From Nitrosopolaris sp035691865 (lineage in GTDB: Archaea; Thermoproteota; Nitrososphaeria; Nitrososphaerales; Nitrososphaeraceae), in NCBI GenBank assembly GCA_035691865.1, contig DASSIM010000025.1, positions 1 to 64,000 of the forward strand: a stretch of 64,000 nt of DNA. Direction: 5' to 3'. Positions 8,626-16,818 of the stretch are shown in pieces. Under the pieces are notes generated by a model. The model did no database searches, was not told where the DNA came from, and saw nothing but the letters and a program-made list of their open reading frames with translations. Positions within the stretch are counted from its first letter, which is position 1, and every line of letters starts with the position of its first letter. The position numbers and the translations under genes are program-made.

Positions 8626-9592
8626 TTTTAAATATAATCCGCTGCCTCCTCTATTAGAGAGTGAGAATCGCGCTATCAATTTGTTTGCAGAGCGTGATCT
8701 CTTAAGCAAGTCTTTCCAAGTAGAAGACCTGTGGCTATTGCCCGAAGCTCAAAAAGTTCTGAGAAGACAAAGGCCCAACGGTTCTTGGACGTATCTGGGA
8801 GGAAAGGAGTCAATCCGTACGAAGGAGCATTACAATCAACTGGAAACATACAGAAACGTAGGGGTTTTGGTTGAGGAATACGGACTCAACAACAGGCATA
8901 GCGCGATTCAAAAAGCAGCAGAATATCTATTTTCGTTCCAAACCAAGGAGGGCGACTTCCGAGGTATTTATGGCAACCAATATAGTCCCAACTATTCTGC
9001 CGGAATTACGGAACTGCTTCTGAAAGCAGGATATGAGAATGATGCTCGCATTCAAAAGGTATTCACATGGCTGCTTTCTATTTGTCAAACAGACGGTGGT
9101 TGGGCTATCCCTCTCAGAACACAAAATTACAATCTTGACATCATTGCCAGCAACTCAAAGACGATAGAGCCAGACATGTCTAAGCCCTTTTCCCATATGG
9201 TAACCGGGGTGGTATTGCGCGCTTTTGCCGCTCATTCAACCTATCGTCGCTCAAAAGAAGCAGAGCAGGCAGGCCAGCTCCTTGTTTCAAATTTGTTGAA
9301 AAAAGATTCCTATCCTGACAGAGCAGCACCGAGTTTTTGGCTGGGGTTTTCGTTTCCATTTTGGTTTACCGATTTAATTTCAGCTTTGGATAGCCTCTCC
9401 TTTTTGGGGTTTTTGAAAAGTGAACCTCAAATCGAAAAATCTTTGCAATGGTTTATCGACAACCAGCAAGAGACCGGAATGTGGAAATTAAACATATTGA
9501 AAAATAAAAGTCAAAACAAAGATATTCTTCAGCTCTGGCTAGCTCTCTCAATATGCAGGATATTCAAACGGTTTTATTCTGACCAAGCGTGA
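8606..9592 (+). CDS. Alpha/alpha-barrel protein, prenyltransferase/squalene-cyclase-like repeats
   Basis: About 328 residues from the ATG at 8606 (MKKWSGDF). It carries repeated helical pairs with QxxDGGW-like turns: LRRQRPNGSWTYLGG, YLFSFQTKEGDFRG, LLSICQTDGGWAIPL and QWFIDNQQETGMWKL. This is the pattern of terpenoid-cyclase / prenyltransferase alpha-toroids. No DxDD cyclase motif is seen, so cyclase activity cannot be claimed; such proteins also bind or trim other substrates. It is coupled to the membrane gene upstream. Base composition suggests horizontal transfer. Confidence 0.7.
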   Translation: MKKWSGDFKYNPLPPLLESENRAINLFAERDLLSKSFQVEDLWLLPEAQKVLRRQRPNGSWTYLGGKESIRTKEHYNQLETYRNVGVLVEEYGLNNRHSAIQKAAEYLFSFQTKEGDFRGIYGNQYSPNYSAGITELLLKAGYENDARIQKVFTWLLSICQTDGGWAIPLRTQNYNLDIIASNSKTIEPDMSKPFSHMVTGVVLRAFAAHSTYRRSKEAEQAGQLLVSNLLKKDSYPDRAAPSFWLGFSFPFWFTDLISALDSLSFLGFLKSEPQIEKSLQWFIDNQQETGMWKLNILKNKSQNKDILQLWLALSICRIFKRFYSDQA

Positions 9593-9716
9593 AGACCATT
9601 CCGGTATGGAGGATTTCATTATGGATGATTTGAAGTACGAAACTGGAATGGACCCTTGAACAACAGGCAAAATATTCATAATACAAAGAGAAAAGCAAAA
9701 GTAGGTCCAACACACA

Positions 9717-9917
9717 TTGATGCAATTCCTTTCCTATCAGATTGAACGTGTCGAACACATGGAATTATCGGAAACAACCATCCCAAATTATTATAAAGCA
9801 GCAAAATTATTTTGCGAAATGAATGACCTACTATATTGGAAGAAAATATCACGTATGTCACCTCATGTCACTTACCGCCCTTTCCTCGAACGTATAGTTC
9901 GACTGCTATTCGAATGA
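9717..9917 (+). pseudogene. Integrase N-terminal fragment
   Basis: MELSETTIPNYYKAAKLFCE followed by MNDLLYWKKISR matches the SAM-like N-terminal DNA-binding domain of a second archaeal integrase family (pattern TIPNYxKAxKLFCEMND). Everything after KKISR has diverged and no catalytic domain follows. This is a remnant of an integration event separate from the two 480-residue recombinases. Confidence 0.55.
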
Positions 9918-10011
9918 ATGTCCTTCTTGGGACATCACCCCGCTCTTTGTCTGTTTGTCTTACCAGCACTAATGTGATATCCACTTTCGGTCTTCCCTTG
10001 GGTCGTACGCT
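9868..10011 (-). other. Short open frame with AT-hook-like motif
   Basis: An open minus-strand frame reads SVRPKGRPKVDITLVLVRQT, then ERGDVPRRTFIRIAVELYVR and a TGA. RPKGRPK resembles an AT-hook. It has no ATG (a GTG lies after the hook) and a TGA precedes it. It could be a relic of a small DNA-binding protein; support is weak. Confidence 0.25.
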
Positions 10012-10244
10012 TCATACTAGTATTATATATCCGTACTTCTAGAGCAATATACTTATGAGCAAAATACTTATCGATTTCCCGTCGCTATTTCTGTGTTTAT
10101 GAATTTCTGAGAGTAAACCATCGTGAGCATGATTTGGTATGGCAAAATAAAATCCTAGAGAGATCCTACCACTTATCATAACAAGGATAATATCAAGTTT
10201 CTTTCCCCACAACACTTCTTATATCAAGATGGGGAACAACCAAT

Positions 10245-10649
10245 ATGTTAGGAGAACAAATTGGAGAATTAAAGGGAAAAATAATGGGTCAGAGGGTTTT
10301 GAACGCCGAAGGACCCAGGATGGAAACAACTCTATCGTCTACAGGCAGCATTAGGGGGACGAACGTCAAGGAAACAGTGACGTTTGTTGGCAGTCCAACA
10401 ATGGCCGGAGTACTCCACGGTAAAGGTCATGGAGTTTTAATGTGTGGAGAATCAGAAATGGCAACATTTAGCGGAGAGGGATTTGGAAGAATCAACACTT
10501 CGGGAAGCGTGAAGTGGCGTGGATCGCATTTCTATAGGACAACTTCTTCGACTGGTAAGTTGGCATTTCTTAACAATGTTGTTGGAGTATTCGAGGCTGA
10601 GTTCGATGCTGAGGGGAATGTGATCGAGAAGATTTGGGAATGGAAGTAG
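10245..10649 (+). CDS. Conserved hypothetical beta-rich protein
   Basis: 134 residues with repeated beta-strand/Gly patterns: LGEQIGELKGKIMGQRVLN, SIRGTNVKETVTFVG, GVLHGKGHGVLMCGES, SEMATFSGEGFGRINTSG, SVKWRGSHFYRTTSSTGKLA, NNVVGVFEAEFDAEGN, KIWEWK. There is no signal peptide. I recognise the sequence pattern as conserved but know of no assigned function. A decayed homologue lies at 7.5-7.8 kb. The stop is TAG. Confidence 0.75.
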   Translation: MLGEQIGELKGKIMGQRVLNAEGPRMETTLSSTGSIRGTNVKETVTFVGSPTMAGVLHGKGHGVLMCGESEMATFSGEGFGRINTSGSVKWRGSHFYRTTSSTGKLAFLNNVVGVFEAEFDAEGNVIEKIWEWK

Positions 10650-10897
10650 CAGATACCTCTTTATTTTTCTTTTCTATCCTGGTCCCCCTATGCTTGTACT
10701 CAAGCGTCTTATCTTCCCGAACATACGTTTATACCTTCATTTTATTTCCCTCTATTTGTAATTCTTAGAGAGTGTTACCGTTTATTGGTACACCGATATT
10801 CTAATCACATCGTACCAAAATAAGTACGATATATCACGTGTCGTACCATCCCTCTCCTATTGTAGCTCTCCTTGTTATAAAACAAGACAATTAGGGC

Positions 10898-11107
10898 ATG
10901 TCTCAACACGAGCAAAATGTTAGCGGCTTGCGGCCTCGAAATAAAACCACATCTGACAACGAAGCTGAAAGGCGCGCCGGAATTGAACCAACCTTTGACC
11001 TAACCTCTTCCACACTACATCAGCTTATTATAGATGGAAGCATATTAACAGGTTCGGACACACAGGTTGCACTTGCCAGAAGGGCTCTAATGGATATAGA
11101 TTGCTAG
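10898..11107 (+). CDS. Hypothetical small protein
   Basis: 69 residues with a polar N-terminus (QHEQNVSGLRPRNKTTSDNE) and a helical C-terminus (LIIDGSILTGSDTQVALARR). An AT-rich promoter-like stretch precedes it. It ends in TAG at the point where the radA fragment begins in another frame, so it could be a chimera of a truncated gene and radA. The family is not recognised. Confidence 0.45.
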   Translation: MSQHEQNVSGLRPRNKTTSDNEAERRAGIEPTFDLTSSTLHQLIIDGSILTGSDTQVALARRALMDIDC

Positions 11108-11429
11108 CCCAAGATTTTTCGCTTAATATCATGTTACACAAGCTTTTTCGATTAGCTGAAGTATACAATGTAGCTATCGTTGTTACAAATCAGGTCCAAT
11201 CACAGCCAAATAATTTCTTTGGAGATACCTTAGAGCCACAGGCGGCAACATCATGAGTCATACCTCAGCATACAGAATTCTTCTTAGAAAAGCTAGACGA
11301 GACAGACTAGCAATTATGATCGATTCACAGTGTCATGCATGCGACCAGACCAAATTCACGATAATCGAAGGAGGAGTGCAGAATGTCGAGGAAAAGCGCG
11401 CCGGTAGGAATACAGAATCAGAATGGTAA
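11104..11429 (+). pseudogene. radA: RadA recombinase, C-terminal fragment
   Basis: Reads NIMLHKLFRLAEVYNVAIVV then TNQVQSQPNNFFGD, the RecA-fold core strand before the L2 loop of archaeal RadA. After a frameshift near 11243 it continues GGNIMSHTSAYRILLRKARR and the MIDS...FTIIEGGVQNVEE tail. Walker A and B and the N-terminal HhH domain are missing. Drift at conserved sites (SQCHACDQ where RadA has SPYHxY) supports decay. A functional radA must lie elsewhere in the genome. Confidence 0.85.
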
Positions 11430-11434
11430 GGAAA

Positions 11435-11548
11435 ATGAGTACCACGAGCAGCGAAAATAATAAAGGAATATTGAGAACAAGATCAAGAGACTATGTTGAT
11501 TCTAGACCACTTCCAGCTGAACCTTCGTGGAAGCAACCAAGACCATAG
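11435..11548 (+). CDS. Possible 37-residue ORF
   Basis: The frame starts at ATG 11435 (MSTTSSENNKGILRTRSRDY) and ends in TAG after SWKQPRP. The same frame stays open for another 80 codons after the TAG (LTLSEVIPRRYVAPTARIVY and on), running into the DUF899 import. It is either a very small gene or an interrupted longer one. No family is recognised. Confidence 0.25.
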   Translation: MSTTSSENNKGILRTRSRDYVDSRPLPAEPSWKQPRP

Positions 11549-11812
11549 CTTACACTTTCAGAAGTAATTCCTAGGAGATATGTAGCCCCGACTGCCAGAA
11601 TAGTGTATTTGAAAATATCTGAAAGACAAGATGCAAATTGGTATTTTCTGGTGTGCTGGAAGATCCCACTTTCAAAGGTACCCTTGATAAGGAATTCGGT
11701 CGGCTGTGATGTCGAGCTTTTATTCCCCACATTAGTTCACCACAGCGTCCATCATCGCGCCGGCGCCATCAACCAGATCATTCGTTTTGCATTGTGACCA
11801 CTATCAAGAATC

Positions 11813-12574
11813 TCATGTGTACTCATCGTGACGCCGGAACCACGGCCCAGTTTCATTTCGCCCCCTCGGCGCCCGATCAAGCCATTGGTACATTCCCCAG
11901 AGTGCGTCAAGGCCGCGCGCGTAGGTTGAATAAGTGTGGTACACGACGCCATCAGAAGACGCGAACGCGCTCATACCCGGCGCCTCGCGGGTGTAAGTGG
12001 GGATGTCGGTGCCGGTCATGGCCGCGAATTCACGCGGTGCCGAGTCGAGGATTTTTGCTGAGTCTGAGAGCGCTCCGATCGTGCGGTAGTTGTAGTCGAT
12101 AAGGCCTGAACGCTGCTGCTCCTCGGTGAACGAGGTGTTAAAATCGTAGTTGAAATCACTGCTCAGCGATGACGCCCAGGTGAACGTCCAGCCCATGCGG
12201 CGCTTGTATGCCTGCAGAGCGGCGATCGGAGCACGCGAGACTGCAATCATCGCGACGTCGTGGTGTTCGAGGTGCACAGAGAAGCCGTTGAAGCCGTCCG
12301 CAATTGCCGAACACGCAGGACAGCCGCCTGTATACTCAGGGCCAAACATGAAGTGATACACAAGGAGCTGCGAGCGTCCCTTGAAGAGATCGGCTAGGGA
12401 TGCTGTGCCCTCGTCGGTCTCGAAACGGTACTCCTTGTCGATTCGAACCCACGGAAGCTTCTGCCGCCACTGCGCCAATTCATCGGTACGCCGCGTCAGC
12501 TCCTTTTCGGCCTTGAGCAGCTCCAGGCGGGCCGCGAGCCACTCTTCACGTGTTCCGATCTTGTGGTCACTCAT
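11813..12574 (-). CDS. DUF899 thioredoxin-like protein
   Basis: From MSDHKIGTREEWLAARLELL the protein follows the DUF899 pattern: LLKAEKELTRRTDELAQWRQ, LPWVRIDKEYRFETDEG, LADLFKGRSQLLVYHFMFGP, then CPACSAIADGFNG (a CxxC-like redox position), VAMIAVSRAPIAAL, GWTFTWASS and the end WFRRHDEY. The ATG at 12574 is chosen because family members begin here; an upstream ATG at 12610 adds unlike residues. The gene is strikingly GC-rich against its AT-rich surroundings and the family is mainly bacterial, so recent transfer is likely. The role is unknown. Confidence 0.9.
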   Translation of the reverse strand: MSDHKIGTREEWLAARLELLKAEKELTRRTDELAQWRQKLPWVRIDKEYRFETDEGTASLADLFKGRSQLLVYHFMFGPEYTGGCPACSAIADGFNGFSVHLEHHDVAMIAVSRAPIAALQAYKRRMGWTFTWASSLSSDFNYDFNTSFTEEQQRSGLIDYNYRTIGALSDSAKILDSAPREFAAMTGTDIPTYTREAPGMSAFASSDGVVYHTYSTYARGLDALWGMYQWLDRAPRGRNETGPWFRRHDEYT

Positions 12575-12764
12575 TGTTTCTTTCCATCCTGCCTTCTTTT
12601 CCACAATCACCGGACTTGTCCGACTTCATCCATCTTGACATCGTGTTGAATATCATTAAATGGTTGAGATTGTCCCTTACAGATAACATGTGTTGGCTTC
12701 ATATTTACAACAAATAAATATTTCCAGAATCGCATCGTGTGGTTATGCAGCGCCAGGTGGAGCG

Positions 12765-12815
12765 CCATTAAGGTCACCCATATTGCTCAACCCACCTCAG
12801 CCACTCTTATCATTT
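12765..12815 (-). other. Relic of a DUF72 gene 5' end
   Basis: On the minus strand the stretch ending in GAGCAATATGGGTGA matches the promoter and first codons of the DUF72 gene at 6967, including the element like TATAAGAGT. After four codons the frame is unrelated and stops. It looks like the leftover start of a deleted duplicate. Confidence 0.4.
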
Positions 12816-12888
12816 TTTATGTTGGTCAACTTAACAATTGATTTGTCAAACATTTACGAGGATTAAGAGCAAAAATAAAGCCTCAGTT

Positions 12889-13113
12889 CTAAAAATTTCT
12901 TGCTAAAATAAATTCATGCTCCTTGTATACTCTTGATTCAACGTGCCAAAGAGTACCCTCGACGAAAAACGCAATACTGGCATCAGTCAAGTAAAAATCC
13001 ATGTTCATTATCTTGAATCGATATTGTTGCTCATATCTAATGTCGTCTTTATCCATGGCATTCTGCATCGATTTCTCAATTCTAGTGGGAGGTCCGCTCA
13101 ATCCTAGGCACAT
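12889..13113 (-). CDS. DUF559/Vsr-like endonuclease, probably truncated
   Basis: 74 residues: PPTRIEKSMQNAMDKDDIRY, EQQYRFKIMNMDFYLTDASI, AFFVEGTLWH. The pattern of an early Glu, a Gln-Tyr strand, DFYLxDA and VEGxxWH is that of small DUF559/very-short-patch-repair-like nucleases, where the Asp and Glu bind metal. The usual C-terminal part (the RD...L...G strand and helix) is missing, so it is either truncated or inactive. It overlaps the 5' remnant of the sensor gene by 6 bp. Confidence 0.45.
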   Translation of the reverse strand: MCLGLSGPPTRIEKSMQNAMDKDDIRYEQQYRFKIMNMDFYLTDASIAFFVEGTLWHVESRVYKEHEFILARNF

Positions 13114-13494
13114 TTCAGTGCTGTAATATTGTATTCATTGAACAATGCTTCCGATATGCATGCACTATTTTGGTTTGAAAGAGACGGTGTGATGCAATTG
13201 CTAAAAAAGGAAGCAAAACACGGGATCAAAGTCAGAATTCTCATACAACAACATTCCGCCACAAACATTAATAACAATAGTTCCACGTCCAATGAAGAAA
13301 AAATTATACAAGATCTGATCAATAATCCACTTATAAAAGTTCAACAACTTGACAAACTCTTGAATGCCAGATTGATAATCATCGTCGCCGACACGAAATT
13401 ATGTTTGGCTATAGAAGTCAAGAATGATAGTGATGAGATAACCAGCGAGTCAATAGGATTGGCTACTCATTCTAATAGTTACGAGGTTGACTAA
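13108..13494 (+). pseudogene. MEDS/PLD-like sensor gene, left fragment
   Basis: Homologous to residues ~187-300 of the intact sensor at 18500-19546: MQLLKKEAKHGIKVRILIQQ matches IELLKEAARRGVKIRILTPE, and IEVKNDSDEITSESIGLATH matches VELKDDSKEITFEAIGFTTH. The 5' end is lost (in-frame TAG just before 13108). The homology stops at THSNS; the last four codons, YEVD and TAA, belong to the 197-bp repeat. The missing continuation STVITYTSIFETLW is found at 25.84 kb, so this is the left half of a split gene. Confidence 0.8.
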
Positions 13495-13677
13495 ACTAAC
13501 TTAGTATGATATTGAGATTCGTAATTGAAAACGACCATAAATATATGATACATACTGTATATTTGACTTATTATCCTAGTTTATGCCTTTTCGTGTCTAC
13601 ATCGTTCAAAAAGTACTTTTTTAGCGCTTTTTACCTCCTATCGCTTAAGGATTTTTTTAATAAGTTTTGAATTGCAG
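13481..13677. repeat. 197-bp direct repeat, left copy
   Basis: Begins ACGAGGTTGACTAAACTAAC and ends TTTTGAATTGCAG. It is nearly identical to 16622-16818 in the same orientation; the one difference I see is A/G within AAAAAGTACTTTT. It interrupts the sensor fragment and supplies its stop codon. It has no coding potential. Confidence 0.95.
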
Positions 13678-13693
13678 TAAGCATATTAGCAGC

Positions 13694-14134
13694 CTAACGT
13701 ACTGTGGGCACATTCGGAATACCTGAATTGGTTTGTATTCCTGTGAAATTGTGAACTATATGTTTAGTTAAGTTCGGAGTTGTTGTATTTGGAGCATAGC
13801 ATTGAAATTGGCCTTCTACTTGATTTTGGCCTACTTTAACTGGCTCGCTTGTTGCGCCTTTCCAATTGGTATACGTTCCGGCAGGGCCGAGAGGTTGTAC
13901 GGGTTTGTATCCGTGTTGATTTGTTTGAAGTTGAACATTACATTTTGTGTGAGTTGTGTTAGATGGTGTAGATGTACCAGTTACCGTTAAAAAACTCCCA
14001 GCGGGCACCTGTTGACCTTGCTTTGGAGTAAATATTTTTAGATATGCTGCGGATGATGGAATTAACGTTGATAGTAATACTATTGTTGTTGTTAAAGTTA
14101 TTGCGAGCATTAAAATCATTTTTTGTTTTTGCAT
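13694..14134 (-). CDS. Secreted Ig-like protein
   Basis: From ATG 14134 (MQKQKMILMLAITLTTTIVL) a signal peptide is followed by a mature domain of about 115 residues: LKIFTPKQGQQVPAGSFLTV, TGTSTPSNTTHTKCNVQLQT, then GQFQCYAPNTT. The opening 'I..P..G..V..G..L.V.G.S' is the pattern of bacterial/archaeal Ig-like surface domains, with two Cys (CNVQL, FQCYA) placed for a disulphide. It is Thr/Asn-rich, as in exported archaeal glycoproteins. An upstream ATG at 14158 would weaken the signal peptide. Confidence 0.65.
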   Translation of the reverse strand: MQKQKMILMLAITLTTTIVLLSTLIPSSAAYLKIFTPKQGQQVPAGSFLTVTGTSTPSNTTHTKCNVQLQTNQHGYKPVQPLGPAGTYTNWKGATSEPVKVGQNQVEGQFQCYAPNTTTPNLTKHIVHNFTGIQTNSGIPNVPTVR

Positions 14135-14367
14135 TATTACTTCATCGACATAGATCACATAAATCCTTATCTTCTAATTTCATGGAGAATGAGATGAGAT
14201 AATGCCTGTAGACTAATACTCTCTTTGAGAGCGTCCTATAAGGGAGTTGGTAGTTGGAAATGAACCCGTTCTAGCAATAGGGATAGAAGGTGTGACCGAC
14301 TTCGCAAAGAAGTGATCAAGTAAAACGGCCCCGGATAACAAAATTCAATTTTTTGTGTTTTTGACTT

Positions 14368-14652
14368 GTGATAAGCGGGCACAGGCCTATTACAGTTGTC
14401 AAGATGCTTGAGACTGCTTTTTTCAACAACGGAGCCAATCTTAGAAAATTAATAGACAAATCGCGTCTAACTGAATACCCAGAGAAGATGAAACTGTACC
14501 TGTTAAGTTTAGAAAATAGTGGTTTGATAGCATATCGCAAAACAGATGGAGTTTATAGAACAACTTACAAGGGAATGCACTTCTTACGAACGTACAATCA
14601 TACTTTTGATCTACTCAGCAATTTCGAAAAGTCTCAAGAAATGAATGTTTAG
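14368..14652 (+). CDS. Winged-helix transcriptional regulator
   Basis: 94 residues: ITVVKMLETAFFNNGANLRK, LIDKSRLTEYPEKMKLYLLS, LENSGLIAYRKTDGVYRTTY, KGMHFLRTYN. This is the same short winged-helix family as the genes at 4741 and 5350, recognisable by the LxxSGLI...YRTTxKG wing. It lies within the candidate element between exported-protein genes, and its targets are unknown. Confidence 0.8.
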   Translation: MISGHRPITVVKMLETAFFNNGANLRKLIDKSRLTEYPEKMKLYLLSLENSGLIAYRKTDGVYRTTYKGMHFLRTYNHTFDLLSNFEKSQEMNV

Positions 14653-14755
14653 AGAAAAATAGAGATTTGAAAAAAACGTGATTGCCACGTTCCACTCCTA
14701 ACTCAACTATGTTTATTTATCTTCATTATCATTTTCAACCTATTTCAAGTCCATA

Positions 14756-15046
14756 CTAGTATTTTTTAAATAAACGAGTGAGATATGCCATCGAGTCTGC
14801 AACAGCAAGATATCCTATTATAGTAATAAAACTTGCAATGGTTGAAGCAACAAATGGTTGATAATGCAACGTCAGAAGCCAAAAGTGAATAGTGGGTTTT
14901 ACAGTATTATATTCAATCTCAGTAACTGAAAGGGTCAATGCTAGTTTTATTAGAACCCACTTTACTCTTGTAGATCCTAGAACAGAATGTCGAATAACAA
15001 TCTCTCTTCCAAGTCTGCCGTTAGCATCTTCGAATGATGTATTTCC
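14756..15046 (-). pseudogene. Small membrane protein, 5'-truncated
   Basis: A 96-codon frame directly after a TGA, without a usable start until a TTG near 14938. It reads RLGREIVIRHSVLGSTRVKW, KPTIHFWLLTLHYQ, FVASTIASFITIIGYLAVAD and ends SMAYLTRLFKKY. One clear transmembrane helix lies near the C-terminus. No family is recognised. It is probably the 3' part of a gene lost during rearrangement. Confidence 0.4.
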
Positions 15047-15138
15047 TCAAATATTTTTGATAGAATATTAACACGATCGAGATCTTAACAGATTTTGCGT
15101 ATGTTGATCATTTAATCATTTAGGAATTCGGTTTAGTT

Positions 15139-15654
15139 TTAGTTCTTGTCGTATGATTGTCTTATCAATGATACTGCGTATCCTATATCAGCAGATTCCT
15201 TCACTATAAATTCGTAATTTCCACTTCCCCAATGACCCACTTGTGAAACATCTCTGGTAAGATTGGAAGGATCACTTAGTGAATCTTTTTTCATATTTAA
15301 GAATAGTGTAATATTCGATTTCCTTATCACGATTTCCACAAAGTTTGTTTTGCGAACAAAAGCAATATACATCTTCTTTGGTTTTATACTCACAGAGCTT
15401 ACAGTTTGCTGTAATGCTTCTAACAGTTGGTCTTGACATTGTATATCCGTTCCTTTGCATTTCTCGTAAGCATTCCATTTCTGTGTAAGAACCGAGGGTT
15501 GTTCTGGAGTTGTATTATTTTCTCTGCTGATCACTCCATGTAATACATTTTGCATAGTGGTGTTCCACCAAGAGCGCGGTGATGTTGGTTTAGGTACTAA
15601 TCTACTCGTATTCATACTCAGCAGAATTCCCTGTGATAATCTTATTAATCTCAC
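15139..15654 (-). CDS. DUF5655-domain protein
   Basis: 171 residues; the C-terminal ~90 match DUF5655: SIKPKKMYIAFVRKTNFVEI, LFLNMKKDSLSDPSNLTRDV, GHWGSGNYEF and IGYAVSLIRQSYDK. DUF5655 usually caps nucleases or other DNA-related proteins; here the N-terminal ~75 residues (ENNTTPEQPSVLTQKWNAYE and on) are not recognised, and the first 30 residues may be non-native. Possible starts lie at 15654, 15612 or 15552. The role is unknown; position within the candidate element suggests cargo. Confidence 0.7.
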   Translation of the reverse strand: MRLIRLSQGILLSMNTSRLVPKPTSPRSWWNTTMQNVLHGVISRENNTTPEQPSVLTQKWNAYEKCKGTDIQCQDQLLEALQQTVSSVSIKPKKMYIAFVRKTNFVEIVIRKSNITLFLNMKKDSLSDPSNLTRDVSQVGHWGSGNYEFIVKESADIGYAVSLIRQSYDKN

Positions 15655-15955
15655 TTCTGTTCATGAGTTGTGCCTTCGCGTTTGAAATACCGATTAAAGA
15701 AAGCGAGAATATTATAGCATTATTGCTGATCTATCTGGAAAAATTACCCTAATCATTTCACGTTGAGTCATTAATGGTGGCTGGAATAACTTATCTATTT
15801 TGATAAAAGATTCTCTATAATTATTCGGTATTGAGAGTTAAATCAACATAAAGATTTTCCAAACTTCTTGCATTTTGCTAACTCTTAACTGTTTGCAGAA
15901 TTAAAGATCCTACCATTGAATGAACACTAGCCTTCCGTTGACAATGTGGTATAAA

Positions 15956-16420
15956 CTATAGCTTGGATTTAGACGACCAAAATGTTCCCCCAAATTTTTT
16001 CCATCTCTTGTAATCTGATAAAATATGTCTATGGTCAAATCCTAATTTTTCATCATCCACTGAATCTATACTTAGCCATTTTATCTCTGCTGCATCATCT
16101 TTTGCCACGGCTTTGAGTTCACTATTATTGTTACAAATGGCCTTGGCTATAAACACAGTTGACACAGTATGTCCTCTAGGATCTCTCTTTGGATCAGAGT
16201 AAACACCCAGTATATCTACAAGCTCTATGTCAAGAGAAGTCTCCTCTCTAACTTCACGGATTGCTGCATCCTCTACTTTTTCTCTCTCTTCAACGAATCC
16301 GCCTGGAGGTTCTAAATGATCCTTAAATGGTTCATACTTTCTTCTGACTAATAAAATTCGAGAGTTTTCTTCAATGATAATATCGACGGCTGGTATGGGA
16401 TTTTTGTGCTCTTCATTCAT
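15956..16420 (-). CDS. Nudix hydrolase
   Basis: 154 residues with a complete Nudix box, GFVEEREKVEDAAIREVREE followed by TSLDI (about residues 42-66), preceded by ILLVRRKYEPFKDHLEPPGG. Nudix enzymes hydrolyse nucleoside diphosphates linked to another group; the substrate cannot be read from sequence. The PFKDHLEPPGGFVE opening is of the ADP-ribose/8-oxo-dGTP type (family knowledge). It sits just inside the right copy of the 197-bp repeat. Confidence 0.9.
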   Translation of the reverse strand: MNEEHKNPIPAVDIIIEENSRILLVRRKYEPFKDHLEPPGGFVEEREKVEDAAIREVREETSLDIELVDILGVYSDPKRDPRGHTVSTVFIAKAICNNNSELKAVAKDDAAEIKWLSIDSVDDEKLGFDHRHILSDYKRWKKFGGTFWSSKSKL

Positions 16421-16621
16421 AAATATATTAGAGACTATTGAACAAGTTATATTAAATAAGTTTCAATCCAGATTTCTTATCTTCTGAGAACTGCTTTAAG
16501 AAGGTAAGGCTGACGTTGAGCTGGAAACCTGCAGGATTACTTATCTGTATCAGGTTAGCAAGATATAGATATTGAGTAAACTACCTTACGGTGTTATTTG
16601 AGGCCTACTTATCACGAAATG

Positions 16622-16818
16622 ACGAGGTTGACTAAACTAACTTAGTATGATATTGAGATTCGTAATTGAAAACGACCATAAATATATGATACATACTGTA
16701 TATTTGACTTATTATCCTAGTTTATGCCTTTTCGTGTCTACATCGTTCAAAAGGTACTTTTTTAGCGCTTTTTACCTCCTATCGCTTAAGGATTTTTTTA
16801 ATAAGTTTTGAATTGCAG
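16622..16818. repeat. 197-bp direct repeat, right copy
   Basis: Same sequence and orientation as 13481-13677. About 45 bp upstream, ATAGATATTGAGTAAACTAC partly echoes the repeat's own GACTAAACTAAC...GATATTGAG elements, so smaller sub-repeats surround this copy. Confidence 0.95.

Noticed and set aside
11752..12638. Several open frames opposite the DUF899 gene
   Set aside because: GC-rich DNA has few stops in any frame; only the minus frame matches a protein family.
13481..16818. IS element bounded by the 197-bp repeats
   Set aside because: No transposase lies between the repeats, and they are direct rather than inverted.
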